A DNA stretch of 44,566 bases from an uncultured Desulfocapsa sp. (GTDB lineage: Bacteria > Desulfobacterota > Desulfobulbia > Desulfobulbales > Desulfocapsaceae): contig CAMZKT010000004.1 of assembly GCA_947311435.1 (NCBI GenBank), forward strand, positions 1 through 44,566. Reading direction: 5' to 3'. Below the pieces are notes generated by a model. That model searched no databases. It saw only the letters and a list, made by a program, of their open reading frames with translations, and had not been told where the DNA came from. Position numbers and translations under genes: made by a program. Below are positions 10,822 through 20,552 of this stretch, one piece after another; position 1 is the stretch's first letter, and each line of letters starts with the position of its first letter.

Positions 10822-10883
10822 AAATACTGAAGTGATGCAATAGTATTTGTTACTGCTTGTTTAAGCAATGTCTTGCCAGACAT
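10822..10883 (+). other. Row of three stem-loops between the YkgJ-like gene and rpsB
   Basis: AAATACT-N13-AGTATTT (10822-10848); GCTT-GTTT-AAGC (10855-10866); ATGTCT-TGCC-AGACAT (10868-10883). Confidence 0.45.
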
Positions 10884-11047
10884 GTTGCGGTATGGTAATA
10901 GAAAATATTAAACTTTTTTTGTAGTCGTCTTTTCTACATATAGTAGGAACGATATAATTCGCACATCCCCTGTTTTCCGGTGTTACAAGATTGTTACATT
11001 CTTGTGATGAAAGTGGGATGGACGTCAAACCGGATAGGAGAAATAGT

Positions 11048-11842
11048 ATGTCTAAGGTTACAGTTAAGGAAATGCTTCAGGCTGGCCTCCATTTTGGCCA
11101 TCAGACTCGTCGTTGGAATCCCAAGATGAAACCCTTTATCTATGGACCAAGGAATGGGATTTATATTATCAACCTTGATAAAAGTAAAAAACTCTTTGAT
11201 GTAGCATCTGAATTTATAACTAACGAAATTTCAGGCGGTGGAACACTATTGTTTGTCGGGACAAAACGTCAGGCAAGGAATATTATAAAAGAAGAGGCTG
11301 TCCGATGTGGCATGCCCTATGTTGATCACCGGTGGTTGGGGGGGATGCTCACCAACTTCCAGACAATAAAGAATTCCATCGAACGACTTAAATCGATAGA
11401 ATCTATGCAGGAAGATGGTTCCATTAATCGTTTTCCAAAAAAAGAAATCTTATTAATGGGGAAAGAGCGAGTAAAGCTAGAACGAAATGTTGGGGGAATA
11501 AAGAATATGCGTAATATTCCTACAGCTATTCTTGTGATTGATCCTAGAAATGAATCTATCGCCATAAACGAAGCAAAAAAATTACGGATACCCGTAATTG
11601 CCTTAACTGACACCAACTGTGACCCAGACGGAATTGATTATATTATACCTGGTAACGATGATGCTATTCGTTCAATTCGTCTTATTTGTACCCAAATCGC
11701 AGAAGGTGTGCTTGCTGGACAGGCCGCCCGTGATGGAGATGATGCGTCTGATGAGGCAATGATTGCCGCAATGGGTGATACAGGTGCTGAACAAGTCGTA
11801 GTCTCTAATGAGGCAGAGCCCATTTCAACAGTACAAGAATAA
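11048..11842 (+). CDS. rpsB: 30S ribosomal protein S2
   Basis: [46 protein letters not shown]...; start trimmed from 10991 to the ATG at 11048, which has upstream GGATAGGAGAAA. Confidence 0.97.
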   Translation: MSKVTVKEMLQAGLHFGHQTRRWNPKMKPFIYGPRNGIYIINLDKSKKLFDVASEFITNEISGGGTLLFVGTKRQARNIIKEEAVRCGMPYVDHRWLGGMLTNFQTIKNSIERLKSIESMQEDGSINRFPKKEILLMGKERVKLERNVGGIKNMRNIPTAILVIDPRNESIAINEAKKLRIPVIALTDTNCDPDGIDYIIPGNDDAIRSIRLICTQIAEGVLAGQAARDGDDASDEAMIAAMGDTGAEQVVVSNEAEPISTVQE

Positions 11843-11909
11843 AAACTCCATTTTTTTTAGGTTGTGATCCAGGGTTGGTTCGTTAGTGGTGATCGACCTG
11901 TTATGTTTT

Positions 11910-11956
11910 CTCTAACTAATGGGATTATAACAATATTTGTCTATCATTAGTTAGGG
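11910..11956 (+). other. Long inverted repeat in the rpsB-tsf spacer
   Basis: CTCTAACTAATG (11910-11921) ... CATTAGTTAGGG (11945-11956); inner 10 bp perfect, 23-nt loop. Confidence 0.65.
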
Positions 11957-12008
11957 TGTAAAAAGTACTCGTGGAAGTCTTGCTGACAGTATTTATGGAT
12001 CATAGTGA

Positions 12009-12031
12009 AAAGGGGCTATATAAGCCCCTTT
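12009..12031 (+). other. GC-rich stem-loop in the rpsB-tsf spacer (possible weak terminator/attenuator)
   Basis: AAAGGGGCT-ATATA-AGCCCCTTT, 9-bp perfect stem; no long U-tract after it. Confidence 0.65.
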
Positions 12032-12071
12032 GTTATGTCTGCAGTATCCTGGCGGTGATAGTGGTAGCTGT

Positions 12072-12099
12072 AGCAGGTTCTGTAATTACAAAACCTGTT
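12072..12099 (+). other. 28-nt near-perfect palindrome in the rpsB-tsf spacer
   Basis: AGCAGGTTCTGTAATTACAAAACCTGTT, one internal mismatch and one G-T pair; followed by T and ACAAAA. Confidence 0.6.
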
Positions 12100-12195
12100 T
12101 TACAAAATCAAACCCTGAATTACCCAAAAATTGATAACATCTTGTTGCTTTGCTTATATTGAATATGAAAGCAGGCAGTTATGAGGAGAAATATT

Positions 12196-12789
12196 ATGAA
12201 AATTACAAGTCAAATGGTAAAAGACCTGCGTGATAAAACTGCTGCAGGTATGATGGATTGCAAAAAAGCATTGAGTGAAACCGATGGAGATATGGAAAAG
12301 GCCGTAGATCTTCTTCGTCAGAAAGGTCTTGCTGTTGCTGCAAAACGTGCTGGCCGAGATACAAGTGAAGGTACCATTGAAACATACATTCATGCTGGTG
12401 GAAAAATTGCTGCAATGGTTGAACTGGCCTGTGAGAGCGACTTTGTCGCAAAAACAGATGATTTCAAGGAATTCGCTCGTGAGCTTGCTCTTCACGTTGC
12501 TGCTGTTAATCCAGTTGCCATTAGTCGTGACGAAATTCCTGAAGAAATTCTTTCTCGAGAGAAGGAAATATATGTTCAGCAGGCGCTGGATTCTGGAAAA
12601 CCAGAAAATATTGTCGAGAAAATGGTCGGTGGAAAATTAGAAAAATTTATCAAGGAAATCTCCTTACTTGATCAGCAATTTGTCAAAAACCCAGATTTTA
12701 CTATTCAGGAACTGGTAACAGAGCTTATTGGTAAGATGGGTGAATCCATTACAATTAAACGTATAGCCCGTTTTCATGTTGGGTCTTGA
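12196..12789 (+). CDS. tsf: Elongation factor Ts (short form, ~197 aa)
   Basis: MKITSQMVKDLRDKTAAGMMDCKKALSETDGDMEKAVDLLRQKG; start at second ATG of the ORF with GAGGAGAAA upstream. Confidence 0.96.
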   Translation: MKITSQMVKDLRDKTAAGMMDCKKALSETDGDMEKAVDLLRQKGLAVAAKRAGRDTSEGTIETYIHAGGKIAAMVELACESDFVAKTDDFKEFARELALHVAAVNPVAISRDEIPEEILSREKEIYVQQALDSGKPENIVEKMVGGKLEKFIKEISLLDQQFVKNPDFTIQELVTELIGKMGESITIKRIARFHVGS

Positions 12790-12948
12790 TTGAAACAAGA
12801 ACTATCTAGTACGTGATGGTTTTAAATTGGTGTAAAAGACCGTGTGTTTCTAGCACCCATTTATGGCCGTCACCCTGTTGGTAAAAGATGATAACGAATA
12901 GTTAGGACGATTGGTAGTTTTTTTGTGTTTTCCGGGAGAGGAGTCTCA

Positions 12949-13662
12949 ATGAATTTGAAGTATAAAAGGATAATGCTCAAACTGAGTGGTGAGGCCCTTA
13001 TGGGTGACGATTCTTTTGGTATTAATAACGGTGTGCTTCAAGACATCTCATCTGAAATAAAGGGAATTGTTGATCTCGGGGTTGAAGTTGCTATTGTAAT
13101 TGGAGCAGGTAATATATTTCGAGGTGTGAAAGGTGCAAGTCTGGGAATGGACAGGACAACTGCTGATAATATGGGCATGCTTGCAACTGTTATTAACTCA
13201 CTTGCTTTACAGGATTCTCTTGAGCGTTCAGGGATAGCGACCAGGGTATTATCTGCTATCCCTATGCGTCTCGTCTGTGAGCCATATATTCGCCGTCGTG
13301 CAACACGTCATCTGGAAAAAGGGCGGATTGTTATATTTGCAGCAGGAACCGGGAATCCATATTTTACCACAGACTCTGCGGGGGTGCTCCGTGCACTTGA
13401 AATTGATGCAGATATAATTATAAAGGCTACGAAAGTTGATGGGGTGTATGATAAAGATCCTGTAGTCCATGATGACGCTGTCAAGTTTGAAAAACTCTCG
13501 TATGATGAGGTGCTTAGCCGAAACTTGCGTGTTATGGATGCGGCGGGTATTGCACTTGCGAAGGAAGACAATAAACCGATACTTGTGCTCAATATGACAA
13601 AGGTAGGTAGTATTCGTCGTGCTGTCTATGGTGAGAAAATTGGCAGCCTGATCTGCCGATAG
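12949..13662 (+). CDS. pyrH: Uridylate kinase
   Basis: [20 protein letters not shown]...GAGNIFRG...[16 protein letters not shown] at 12949. Confidence 0.97.
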   Translation: MNLKYKRIMLKLSGEALMGDDSFGINNGVLQDISSEIKGIVDLGVEVAIVIGAGNIFRGVKGASLGMDRTTADNMGMLATVINSLALQDSLERSGIATRVLSAIPMRLVCEPYIRRRATRHLEKGRIVIFAAGTGNPYFTTDSAGVLRALEIDADIIIKATKVDGVYDKDPVVHDDAVKFEKLSYDEVLSRNLRVMDAAGIALAKEDNKPILVLNMTKVGSIRRAVYGEKIGSLICR

Positions 13663-13800
13663 ACAGATCACTGATGATTATCTCACGGTTTGTTCTCGTT
13701 TAACGTAATTTGGTAAAGGTGTTTAGGTAGCAGAAACAACTTCAATTCGAGTCGTTGGATTAGGCCGAGAATATGTATTAAGGAAAAAGGGGTGGTGAGT

Positions 13801-14355
13801 ATGAATGAAGTTATACTGGAGATGGCAGAAAAGATGGAAAAAAGTGTCGACTCTTTTAAAAAGGAACTGTCAAAAGTACGTACCGGCAGGGCTTCAATTT
13901 CACTCCTTGATGGTATTTCTGTGGACGCATACGGAAGTCCAATGCCGATGAATCAGGTTGCTACAATGACAATCCCAGAAAGCAGGATGATCGCTATCCA
14001 GCCTTGGGATCCACAGATGGTTCCAGCTATAGAAAAAGCCATTATGGCCTCGAATCTTGGGCTTGCTCCTGCAAACGACGGAAAGGTCATTCGTCTTACC
14101 ATTCCTCAGCTTACTGAAGAACGTCGTAAAGAGTTGGTTAAGCAAGTCCGTAAAGTTGCTGAAGAGTTTAGAGTTTCCATACGTAGTATAAGGCGTGAAG
14201 CTATCGATATACTGAAGCAACAGAAAAAAGATAAAGAAATCTCCGAAGATGATCTTTTTAAGCTCCAGGATGACGCCCAAAAAGAGACCGATACATACGT
14301 AAAAGAAATTGACGCAGTAACTGAACACAAAGAGATAGAGATGATGGAAGTGTAA
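13801..14355 (+). CDS. frr: Ribosome recycling factor
   Basis: KMEKSVDSFKKELSKVRTGRASISLLDGISVDAYGSPMPMNQVATMTIPESRMIAIQPWD. Confidence 0.97.
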   Translation: MNEVILEMAEKMEKSVDSFKKELSKVRTGRASISLLDGISVDAYGSPMPMNQVATMTIPESRMIAIQPWDPQMVPAIEKAIMASNLGLAPANDGKVIRLTIPQLTEERRKELVKQVRKVAEEFRVSIRSIRREAIDILKQQKKDKEISEDDLFKLQDDAQKETDTYVKEIDAVTEHKEIEMMEV

Positions 14356-14567
14356 AGAAGCATCGCTTCTTATGATGAAAATTGGAAAATTGCCGATAGG
14401 CAACTGACAGTTATTGAGACCCTGCAGAAAATCCTCTGATCCAGTATTCAGTCATCGAAAGTGAAGGTTCCCCCCCCCGATTTTTCGGAGTAAAATATTT
14501 ACGCTTTGAGAGTGCAGTCTATATTGATTTAAAGAAAACTGCCGTAACTTAATACCTGCTGAAAGCC

Positions 14568-15314
14568 ATGTCTGTCCAACAATCCTTTGATTCATTACCT
14601 ATTCCGCGCCATGTTGCAATTATAATGGATGGGAATGGCCGATGGGCAAGGAGTCAACATAAGCCTAGACTTTTTGGGCATAAGGCTGGGGTTGATTCTG
14701 TTCAAGAAGCTGTTGAGTGTGCCGGGGAGTGGGGAATTGAAGTTCTCACGCTTTATGCATTCTCAACCGAAAACTGGAAACGGCCTGCGGATGAAGTTGG
14801 TGGTCTTATGGGACTCCTGAAAAATTATTTACTCAAAGAACTTTCCAGGATGTTAAAAAATAACATCAGGTTAACCTGTATTGGGGACATAGAAAAACTA
14901 CCAACGGATGTTCGTGCAGTTCTTGAAACAAGTATTAAAGAGACATCTGGTAACGATAAACTTACTCTGAATCTTGCCCTAAGTTATGGTGGACGTGCCG
15001 AACTGATTAGAGGGATACGTAATATTGTTGAAAAGGTGCGCTCAGGAAAGTTGTCGGTGAGTGACATAGATGAAGATTGTATGGATGCACACCTCTATAC
15101 AGCTCATTTGCCTGATCCGGATCTTTTGATTCGAACAGGCGGGGAATCAAGACTTTCTAATTTTCTTTTATGGCAGGCTTCATATGCAGAAATTTATTTT
15201 ACAGATGTTATGTGGCCTGAATTTCGTAGAAATGCTTTTCTCGATGCTCTTCGTGAATATCAGAACCGTGAACGTCGTTTTGGTAAAACAAGTGCACAAA
15301 TAAAAAGTGGGTGA
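14568..15314 (+). CDS. uppS: Undecaprenyl diphosphate synthase (cis-prenyltransferase)
   Basis: PRHVAIIMDGNGRWA...LTLYAFSTENWKRP...PDLLIRTGGESRLSNFLLWQASYAEIYF. Confidence 0.97.
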   Translation: MSVQQSFDSLPIPRHVAIIMDGNGRWARSQHKPRLFGHKAGVDSVQEAVECAGEWGIEVLTLYAFSTENWKRPADEVGGLMGLLKNYLLKELSRMLKNNIRLTCIGDIEKLPTDVRAVLETSIKETSGNDKLTLNLALSYGGRAELIRGIRNIVEKVRSGKLSVSDIDEDCMDAHLYTAHLPDPDLLIRTGGESRLSNFLLWQASYAEIYFTDVMWPEFRRNAFLDALREYQNRERRFGKTSAQIKSG

Positions 15315-16120
15315 CACACATGAATCGGGTTGTCCCTGGTGTTTGTCTGGCGATTTGCTGGGTACTCCTTCTTGTAAAAGGATCAGTTGTTTTTTTTGCC
15401 GGGATCCTTTTGGTAGGATTAACCATCGGAGCCTATGAATATGGGAGGATGCTGCTGTCCGATATATCCTCGATTAATACAGCTTTTCTGGCTTTCCTTA
15501 CTATCCTTCCTCTTCTTTCATCTTATGCCTTCCCCACAGTTGGTTCAAGTGGCGGATTAGTTCTTGCATTCTTACTTATTTCGTTCTGGGTTCTTGCAAC
15601 ATATAAACATGATTTTGACAGCCTGATTTTTTTCACTAAATGTTGTGCGGGACTTTTATGGATTGGATTCTTAGGGACACATTTATTTCTGATACGGACA
15701 CTCCCTGAAGGTAATGCCTGGTTGCTTATTTTGACTGGTATTACAGCAGGCTCAGATTCCGGTGCGTATTACACAGGCCGTGCCTTTGGTAAGACTAAAT
15801 TAAGTCCATTAATCAGTCCTAATAAAACCATCGAAGGGGCTATAGGGGGTATTATAACTGGAATGGTCATAGCTATTCTATTGGCTGTGATTCTGTTACA
15901 CACTGTCCCCTGGATTTTTGTCCTCGCTTCCGCCCTTATTCTTGGTGTTGTTGGGGTCTGTGGAGACCTTCTGGAGTCGGTAGTCAAACGGGCAACTGGC
16001 ACCAAAGATTCCGGATCCATCCTTGGAGGACATGGAGGTATACTCGACAGGGCCGATTCTATCCTCTTTGCAGCACCTGTTCTCTATTACCTTCTCCTTG
16101 TCTCTTTTCCTATACCATGA
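15311..16120 (+). CDS. cdsA: Phosphatidate cytidylyltransferase
   Basis: C-terminal signature [42 protein letters not shown] overlap with uppS (alternative ATG at 15320). Confidence 0.95.
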   Translation: MTHMNRVVPGVCLAICWVLLLVKGSVVFFAGILLVGLTIGAYEYGRMLLSDISSINTAFLAFLTILPLLSSYAFPTVGSSGGLVLAFLLISFWVLATYKHDFDSLIFFTKCCAGLLWIGFLGTHLFLIRTLPEGNAWLLILTGITAGSDSGAYYTGRAFGKTKLSPLISPNKTIEGAIGGIITGMVIAILLAVILLHTVPWIFVLASALILGVVGVCGDLLESVVKRATGTKDSGSILGGHGGILDRADSILFAAPVLYYLLLVSFPIP

Positions 16121-17274
16121 AAACTCTTACTCTTTTAGGTTCCACCGGATCAATAGGTTGCAATGTACTCGAAGTAGTGCGGAGTTTTCCTAATCGATAT
16201 CGTGTAGCAGGTCTGGCTGCCGGGAAAAATATAAAAAAAATTGCCGAGCAAACTCTTGAGTTTCAACCAGAACTCATTTCTGTTGCTGACCCTGACGATG
16301 CCGATAGACTGTGTAAACAACTACCCATTGAGTTTAGGGACAGGATTCGATACGGGAGGTCTGGCAGCCAGGAGGTTGCAGCTCTTGATTCTGCCGACAT
16401 GACCTTGTCGGCAATTGTTGGAGCCGAAGGATTGCTGCCCACTCTTGCAGCCATTGAGGCAGGGAAGGATATAGGGCTTGCCAACAAGGAAACCTTGGTC
16501 ATGGCAGGCAAACTAGTTATGGAAAAATGTAAGGAAAAAGGTGTAAAGCTCCTTCCAGTGGATTCAGAACATAGTGCTATTTTCCAGGCTCTTGAGGCAG
16601 GGCACACGGATGATGTGAGCAAAATTATTCTCACCGCTTCTGGAGGACCGTTTAGAGAGAAAAGCCTTCGGGAACTGGCTCAGGTGACACCCGAGCAGGC
16701 ACTTAATCATCCCAACTGGGATATGGGGCGAAAAATTTCCATCGACTCTGCGACCCTTATGAATAAGGGCCTTGAAGTAATAGAGGCGAAATGGCTTTTC
16801 GATGTGAGCGTTGATGCAATAGAGGTGGTTGTCCACCCTCAGTCTATTGTTCATTCTCTGGTTGAATATCGGGATGGTTCGGTGATTGCTCAGCTTGGAA
16901 TACCAGATATGCGAATCCCGATTGCCTATGCTTTGTCATATCCAAGGAGATTATCAATGCCACTTCCGGGGCTCAATCTCACTCAATGTGCTCATTTGGA
17001 GTTTCATAAACCTGACTACCAAAAGTTTAAAGCTTTGGCTCTTGCCTTCAAGGCGATCCGTCAAGGTGGGGTTTTACCTGCAGTACTTAACGCCGCCAAC
17101 GAAGTTGCTGTCGATGCTTTTCTTGATAAAAAGCTGGCCTTCCTTGAAATTGCCACAACAGTGGCTACTGTTATGGATCAGGTACAGACAGGGAGTGAAG
17201 ATTCGCTCGCTGATATCCTTGCTGCTGACAAGGCGGCAAGAGATGCTGCAACTGCACTGATTGCTGCGGCGTGA
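16117..17274 (+). CDS. dxr: 1-deoxy-D-xylulose 5-phosphate reductoisomerase
   Basis: [16 protein letters not shown]...[14 protein letters not shown]...[18 protein letters not shown] overlap with cdsA. Confidence 0.97.
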   Translation: MKTLTLLGSTGSIGCNVLEVVRSFPNRYRVAGLAAGKNIKKIAEQTLEFQPELISVADPDDADRLCKQLPIEFRDRIRYGRSGSQEVAALDSADMTLSAIVGAEGLLPTLAAIEAGKDIGLANKETLVMAGKLVMEKCKEKGVKLLPVDSEHSAIFQALEAGHTDDVSKIILTASGGPFREKSLRELAQVTPEQALNHPNWDMGRKISIDSATLMNKGLEVIEAKWLFDVSVDAIEVVVHPQSIVHSLVEYRDGSVIAQLGIPDMRIPIAYALSYPRRLSMPLPGLNLTQCAHLEFHKPDYQKFKALALAFKAIRQGGVLPAVLNAANEVAVDAFLDKKLAFLEIATTVATVMDQVQTGSEDSLADILAADKAARDAATALIAAA

Positions 17275-17438
17275 GTAAACGTGAATTCTCACGATATTGT
17301 GCGTTATCAGTGGGGTGACGTGTTTTTTCTACTCCGGTATCATTGAACCTCGCATCTCTGCTAAACGTGTCAATTGTAGGATTTAGGGAGTATGAAATCC
17401 TTCCAATCATTAACACTCTAGACTTTACAGGTTTTTTT

Positions 17439-18518
17439 ATGAATACTGCTTTTTCATTTATTGTTTGCCTGGGAATCCTTATTTTTGTGCACGAGTTAGG
17501 ACATTTCCTGTTTGCTAAATTATTTAAGGTGAGAGTTCTCAAGTTTTCTCTTGGCTTTGGCCCTAAAATTTACAGCAAAACCGTTGGAGAGACCGAGTAT
17601 CAGTTGAGCGCATTGCCTCTTGGTGGCTATGTGAAGATGTTCGGTGAAAATCCGGATGAACAAAGTGAAGCTGGGCTTGAGGACAAACAGGCATCGTTTG
17701 CGCATAAAACTGTATGGCAGCGTTTTATGATTGTTCTTGCGGGCCCACTGTTTAATCTACTCTTCACAGTTGTACTCTTCTTTTTTGTCTTTTTATTTGT
17801 TGGTCTTCCCGATGCCCGTGATACCACAAAGATAGGTGGGGTGACAGCAGATTCTCCGGCAGAAGTGGCGGGCATACAAAAAGATGATATTATCCTTACA
17901 ATTAACGGCCAAGCCACCACCGGGTGGCTTGATGTCCTTAATCTGGTCAAGGATTCCAAGGGAGATCCCATGAAGTTTTTGCTTGTTCGTGCGGATAATG
18001 AAGTTGAATTACTTGTCACTCCCACCGTGCAGCCAGTGAAAAATATTTTTGGAGAAGAGGTTGGTCAGCGTTATATGGTTGGTATTATGAGGGCCGAAGA
18101 GCTTTTCTATGCTCCAACCGGGCCAGTTGGAGCAATTACTGCAGCATGCCAGCAGACCTGGATGTATATTAGTTTAACAGTTCTTGGTTTTGTAAAACTT
18201 ATTCAACAGGTGGTCCCTGTTTCAGAACTTGGCGGGCCTATCCTGATAGCACAAATTGCCGGAAAACAAATGCAGGCCGGTTGGATAAATTTTATCTTTT
18301 TCACAGGACTATTGAGTGTCAATCTTGGTATCTTGAATCTTCTGCCCATCCCGGTACTTGATGGTGGACATCTGATGTTTCTCAGTTTGGAAGCGGTTCG
18401 CCGTAAACCAATGAGTGAAAAAATGCAAATTTTTGCACAGCAGGTGGGGATAGCCTTCCTCGGCGTTGCCATGATATTTGTTTTTTACAATGACATTGCC
18501 AGGATTTTCGGGTCGTGA
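17439..18518 (+). CDS. rseP: RIP zinc metalloprotease RseP (site-2 protease family, PDZ domain)
   Basis: FVHELGHFLFAKLFKVRVLKFSLGFGP; LLPIPVLDGGHLMF; PDZ-like VTADSPAEVAGIQKDDIILTINGQ. Start trimmed to ATG 17439. Confidence 0.95.
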   Translation: MNTAFSFIVCLGILIFVHELGHFLFAKLFKVRVLKFSLGFGPKIYSKTVGETEYQLSALPLGGYVKMFGENPDEQSEAGLEDKQASFAHKTVWQRFMIVLAGPLFNLLFTVVLFFFVFLFVGLPDARDTTKIGGVTADSPAEVAGIQKDDIILTINGQATTGWLDVLNLVKDSKGDPMKFLLVRADNEVELLVTPTVQPVKNIFGEEVGQRYMVGIMRAEELFYAPTGPVGAITAACQQTWMYISLTVLGFVKLIQQVVPVSELGGPILIAQIAGKQMQAGWINFIFFTGLLSVNLGILNLLPIPVLDGGHLMFLSLEAVRRKPMSEKMQIFAQQVGIAFLGVAMIFVFYNDIARIFGS

Positions 18519-19237
18519 ATATTGACAATCCTCTGCTTTTGTCTGTAGATACTGCCACTTCATGCAGCAGTGTGGCGCTCACCCGGGGAGGTGTTTATGG
18601 GGGCGTTTCCATTGCCGCGCTCAGCTTAAACAGCAAAGTTACTCATTCCAGACGTTTACTGGCAGGAATTGATTGGCTCCTTAATGAAAACAACATGTGT
18701 CTTGCTGACATAGATGCATTGGCAGTGGGGCTTGGGCCTGGATCGTTTACTGGACTACGTATAGCAATGGCCACAATGAAGGGTATGGCTGTTGCTATGG
18801 GAAAACCACTTTTAGGTGTTTCCACACTTGATGCTCTAGCTTTTAATTGCTCGGGTGGACAAGCTCTTTGTGCACTCATTGACGCAAGAAAGAGAGAAGT
18901 CTACAGACGGTGGTATCAGCCAGACGAAAACACTATTTATCGTGCTCATGGGGAAATTGCAGCTCTTCCCCCCGAGGAGATGATTAAGGAAGTTACAGGG
19001 GAAAGCCTTTTTGTGGGGGATGGACTTTTGAGTTACGGAGATCAGCTGAAAACAGTGCTTGGCAAGAAGATGGTCATGGCACCTCGCAGCCTTTTTTCTC
19101 CTTCCGCAGAAGCCATCGGATTTTTATGTTGTGAGCAGTTGGAGGCAGGTGCAATTATGGATATTGAGACAGCCGTTCCCCTGTATGTCAGGTCGTCCGA
19201 TGCAGAGCTCAACCTAGCCAAGAAATGTAACTCCTAA
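18515..19237 (+). CDS. tsaB: tRNA threonylcarbamoyladenosine biosynthesis protein TsaB
   Basis: LLSVDTATSCSSVAL...VGLGPGSFTGLRIAMATMKGMA; overlaps the rseP stop. Confidence 0.93.
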   Translation: MNIDNPLLLSVDTATSCSSVALTRGGVYGGVSIAALSLNSKVTHSRRLLAGIDWLLNENNMCLADIDALAVGLGPGSFTGLRIAMATMKGMAVAMGKPLLGVSTLDALAFNCSGGQALCALIDARKREVYRRWYQPDENTIYRAHGEIAALPPEEMIKEVTGESLFVGDGLLSYGDQLKTVLGKKMVMAPRSLFSPSAEAIGFLCCEQLEAGAIMDIETAVPLYVRSSDAELNLAKKCNS

Positions 19238-19378
19238 TGTCTTGAAATGTTGCAGAATAGACTGAGATGTGCGTAAGTATTACGGCGTGTAAGAAAACGT
19301 TATGATACCCCCGAACTATAAATGCTTGTGGAGCATTCCGACCTTTCATCTTCCAACCAGAGCATACGACACAGAATA

Positions 19379-20449
19379 ATGATATTGAGAAGACAAACAA
19401 GAAAGATATTTGTGGGTAATGTTCCAATTGGTGGTGGAAGTCCCATTGCTGTTCAGTCAATGACGAATACTGATACCAGGGATGTTGACACAACCGTTGC
19501 TCAAATTGAGACATTACAGGACGCAGGTTGTGAAATAATTCGGGTTGCCGTGCTAGACCAGGATGCCGCTGTAGCCATAGCGTCCATCAGGGAAAAAATT
19601 CGTATCCCCCTTATAGCAGATATCCATTTCGATCATAGACTTGCCGTTGCAGCCATGGAAAATGGGGCACAGGGTATCCGAATTAATCCAGGAAACCTCG
19701 GCGGCCCGGAAAAACTGGGAAGGGTGGTTGCTGCGGCCAGGACCCATAAGGTTCCCATTCGGGTTGGAGTGAATTCAGGTTCCATTGAAAAGGATCTGTT
19801 AAAAGAGTTTGGCTATCCCACCGCCGATAAACCAACCGCACTGATAGAAAGTGCCATGAGAAACGTACACCTGTTGGAAGAACAGGGGTTTGAAGAAATA
19901 AAAATTTCAATTAAATCTTCAGATACACTCACAGCAATAAGTGCGTATCAGCAGTTGTCCAAGCTTACAGATTATCCTCTTCACCTCGGTGTTACAGAGG
20001 CAGGTGGCTTGATTGCAGGTACTGTAAAGTCAAGTGTTGCTCTTGGCATACTCCTTCATCAGGGAATAGGAGATACTTTTCGCATATCACTGACCCGTGA
20101 TCCGGTCGAGGAAATTCGGGTCTGTTTTGAGCTTCTCAGGTCACTTAAGATTCGAGAACGCGGTCCTGAATTAATATCATGCCCCACCTGTGGGAGAACC
20201 AGAATTGATCTTTTTTCCATTGCAGAAGAAGTTGAACGCTACGTGCAGACCATGAAGTCCTCCATTAAGGTTGCTGTGATGGGGTGTGTCGTCAATGGCC
20301 CAGGGGAGGCCAAAGAGGCAGACATTGGGATCGCTGGCGGGAATGGAGTTGGCATAATTTTTAAAAAAGGAAAGATATTCAAAAAAGTAAAAGAGAAAGA
20401 TTTGCTGGAAACCTTTCTGGCAGAATTAAAAAAGATAGAAGCTAAGTAA
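19379..20449 (+). CDS. ispG: 4-hydroxy-3-methylbut-2-en-1-yl diphosphate synthase
   Basis: GGGSPIAVQSMTNTDTRDVDTTVAQI...RINPGNLGG...SCPTCGRTRIDL...MGCVVNGPGEAKEADIGIAGG. Confidence 0.97.
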   Translation: MILRRQTRKIFVGNVPIGGGSPIAVQSMTNTDTRDVDTTVAQIETLQDAGCEIIRVAVLDQDAAVAIASIREKIRIPLIADIHFDHRLAVAAMENGAQGIRINPGNLGGPEKLGRVVAAARTHKVPIRVGVNSGSIEKDLLKEFGYPTADKPTALIESAMRNVHLLEEQGFEEIKISIKSSDTLTAISAYQQLSKLTDYPLHLGVTEAGGLIAGTVKSSVALGILLHQGIGDTFRISLTRDPVEEIRVCFELLRSLKIRERGPELISCPTCGRTRIDLFSIAEEVERYVQTMKSSIKVAVMGCVVNGPGEAKEADIGIAGGNGVGIIFKKGKIFKKVKEKDLLETFLAELKKIEAK

Positions 20450-20552
20450 CTGCTCACAAGATACCTACGCCAGTGTGGCCATGGAAAGATGTGGTGCTCT
20501 GTGAACAGTGATGTTCAGATAAAAAATAGAAAAGTCATTAAGGTTTGATCGC

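Noticed and set aside
11971-12162. 63-aa ORF in the rpsB-tsf spacer
   Set aside because: Runs through the hairpin and palindrome, no clear ribosome site, protein looks random; more likely non-coding.
12196-12789. Short EF-Ts as an anomaly
   Set aside because: Short EF-Ts versions (~200 aa) are known in several bacterial lineages; not remarkable alone.
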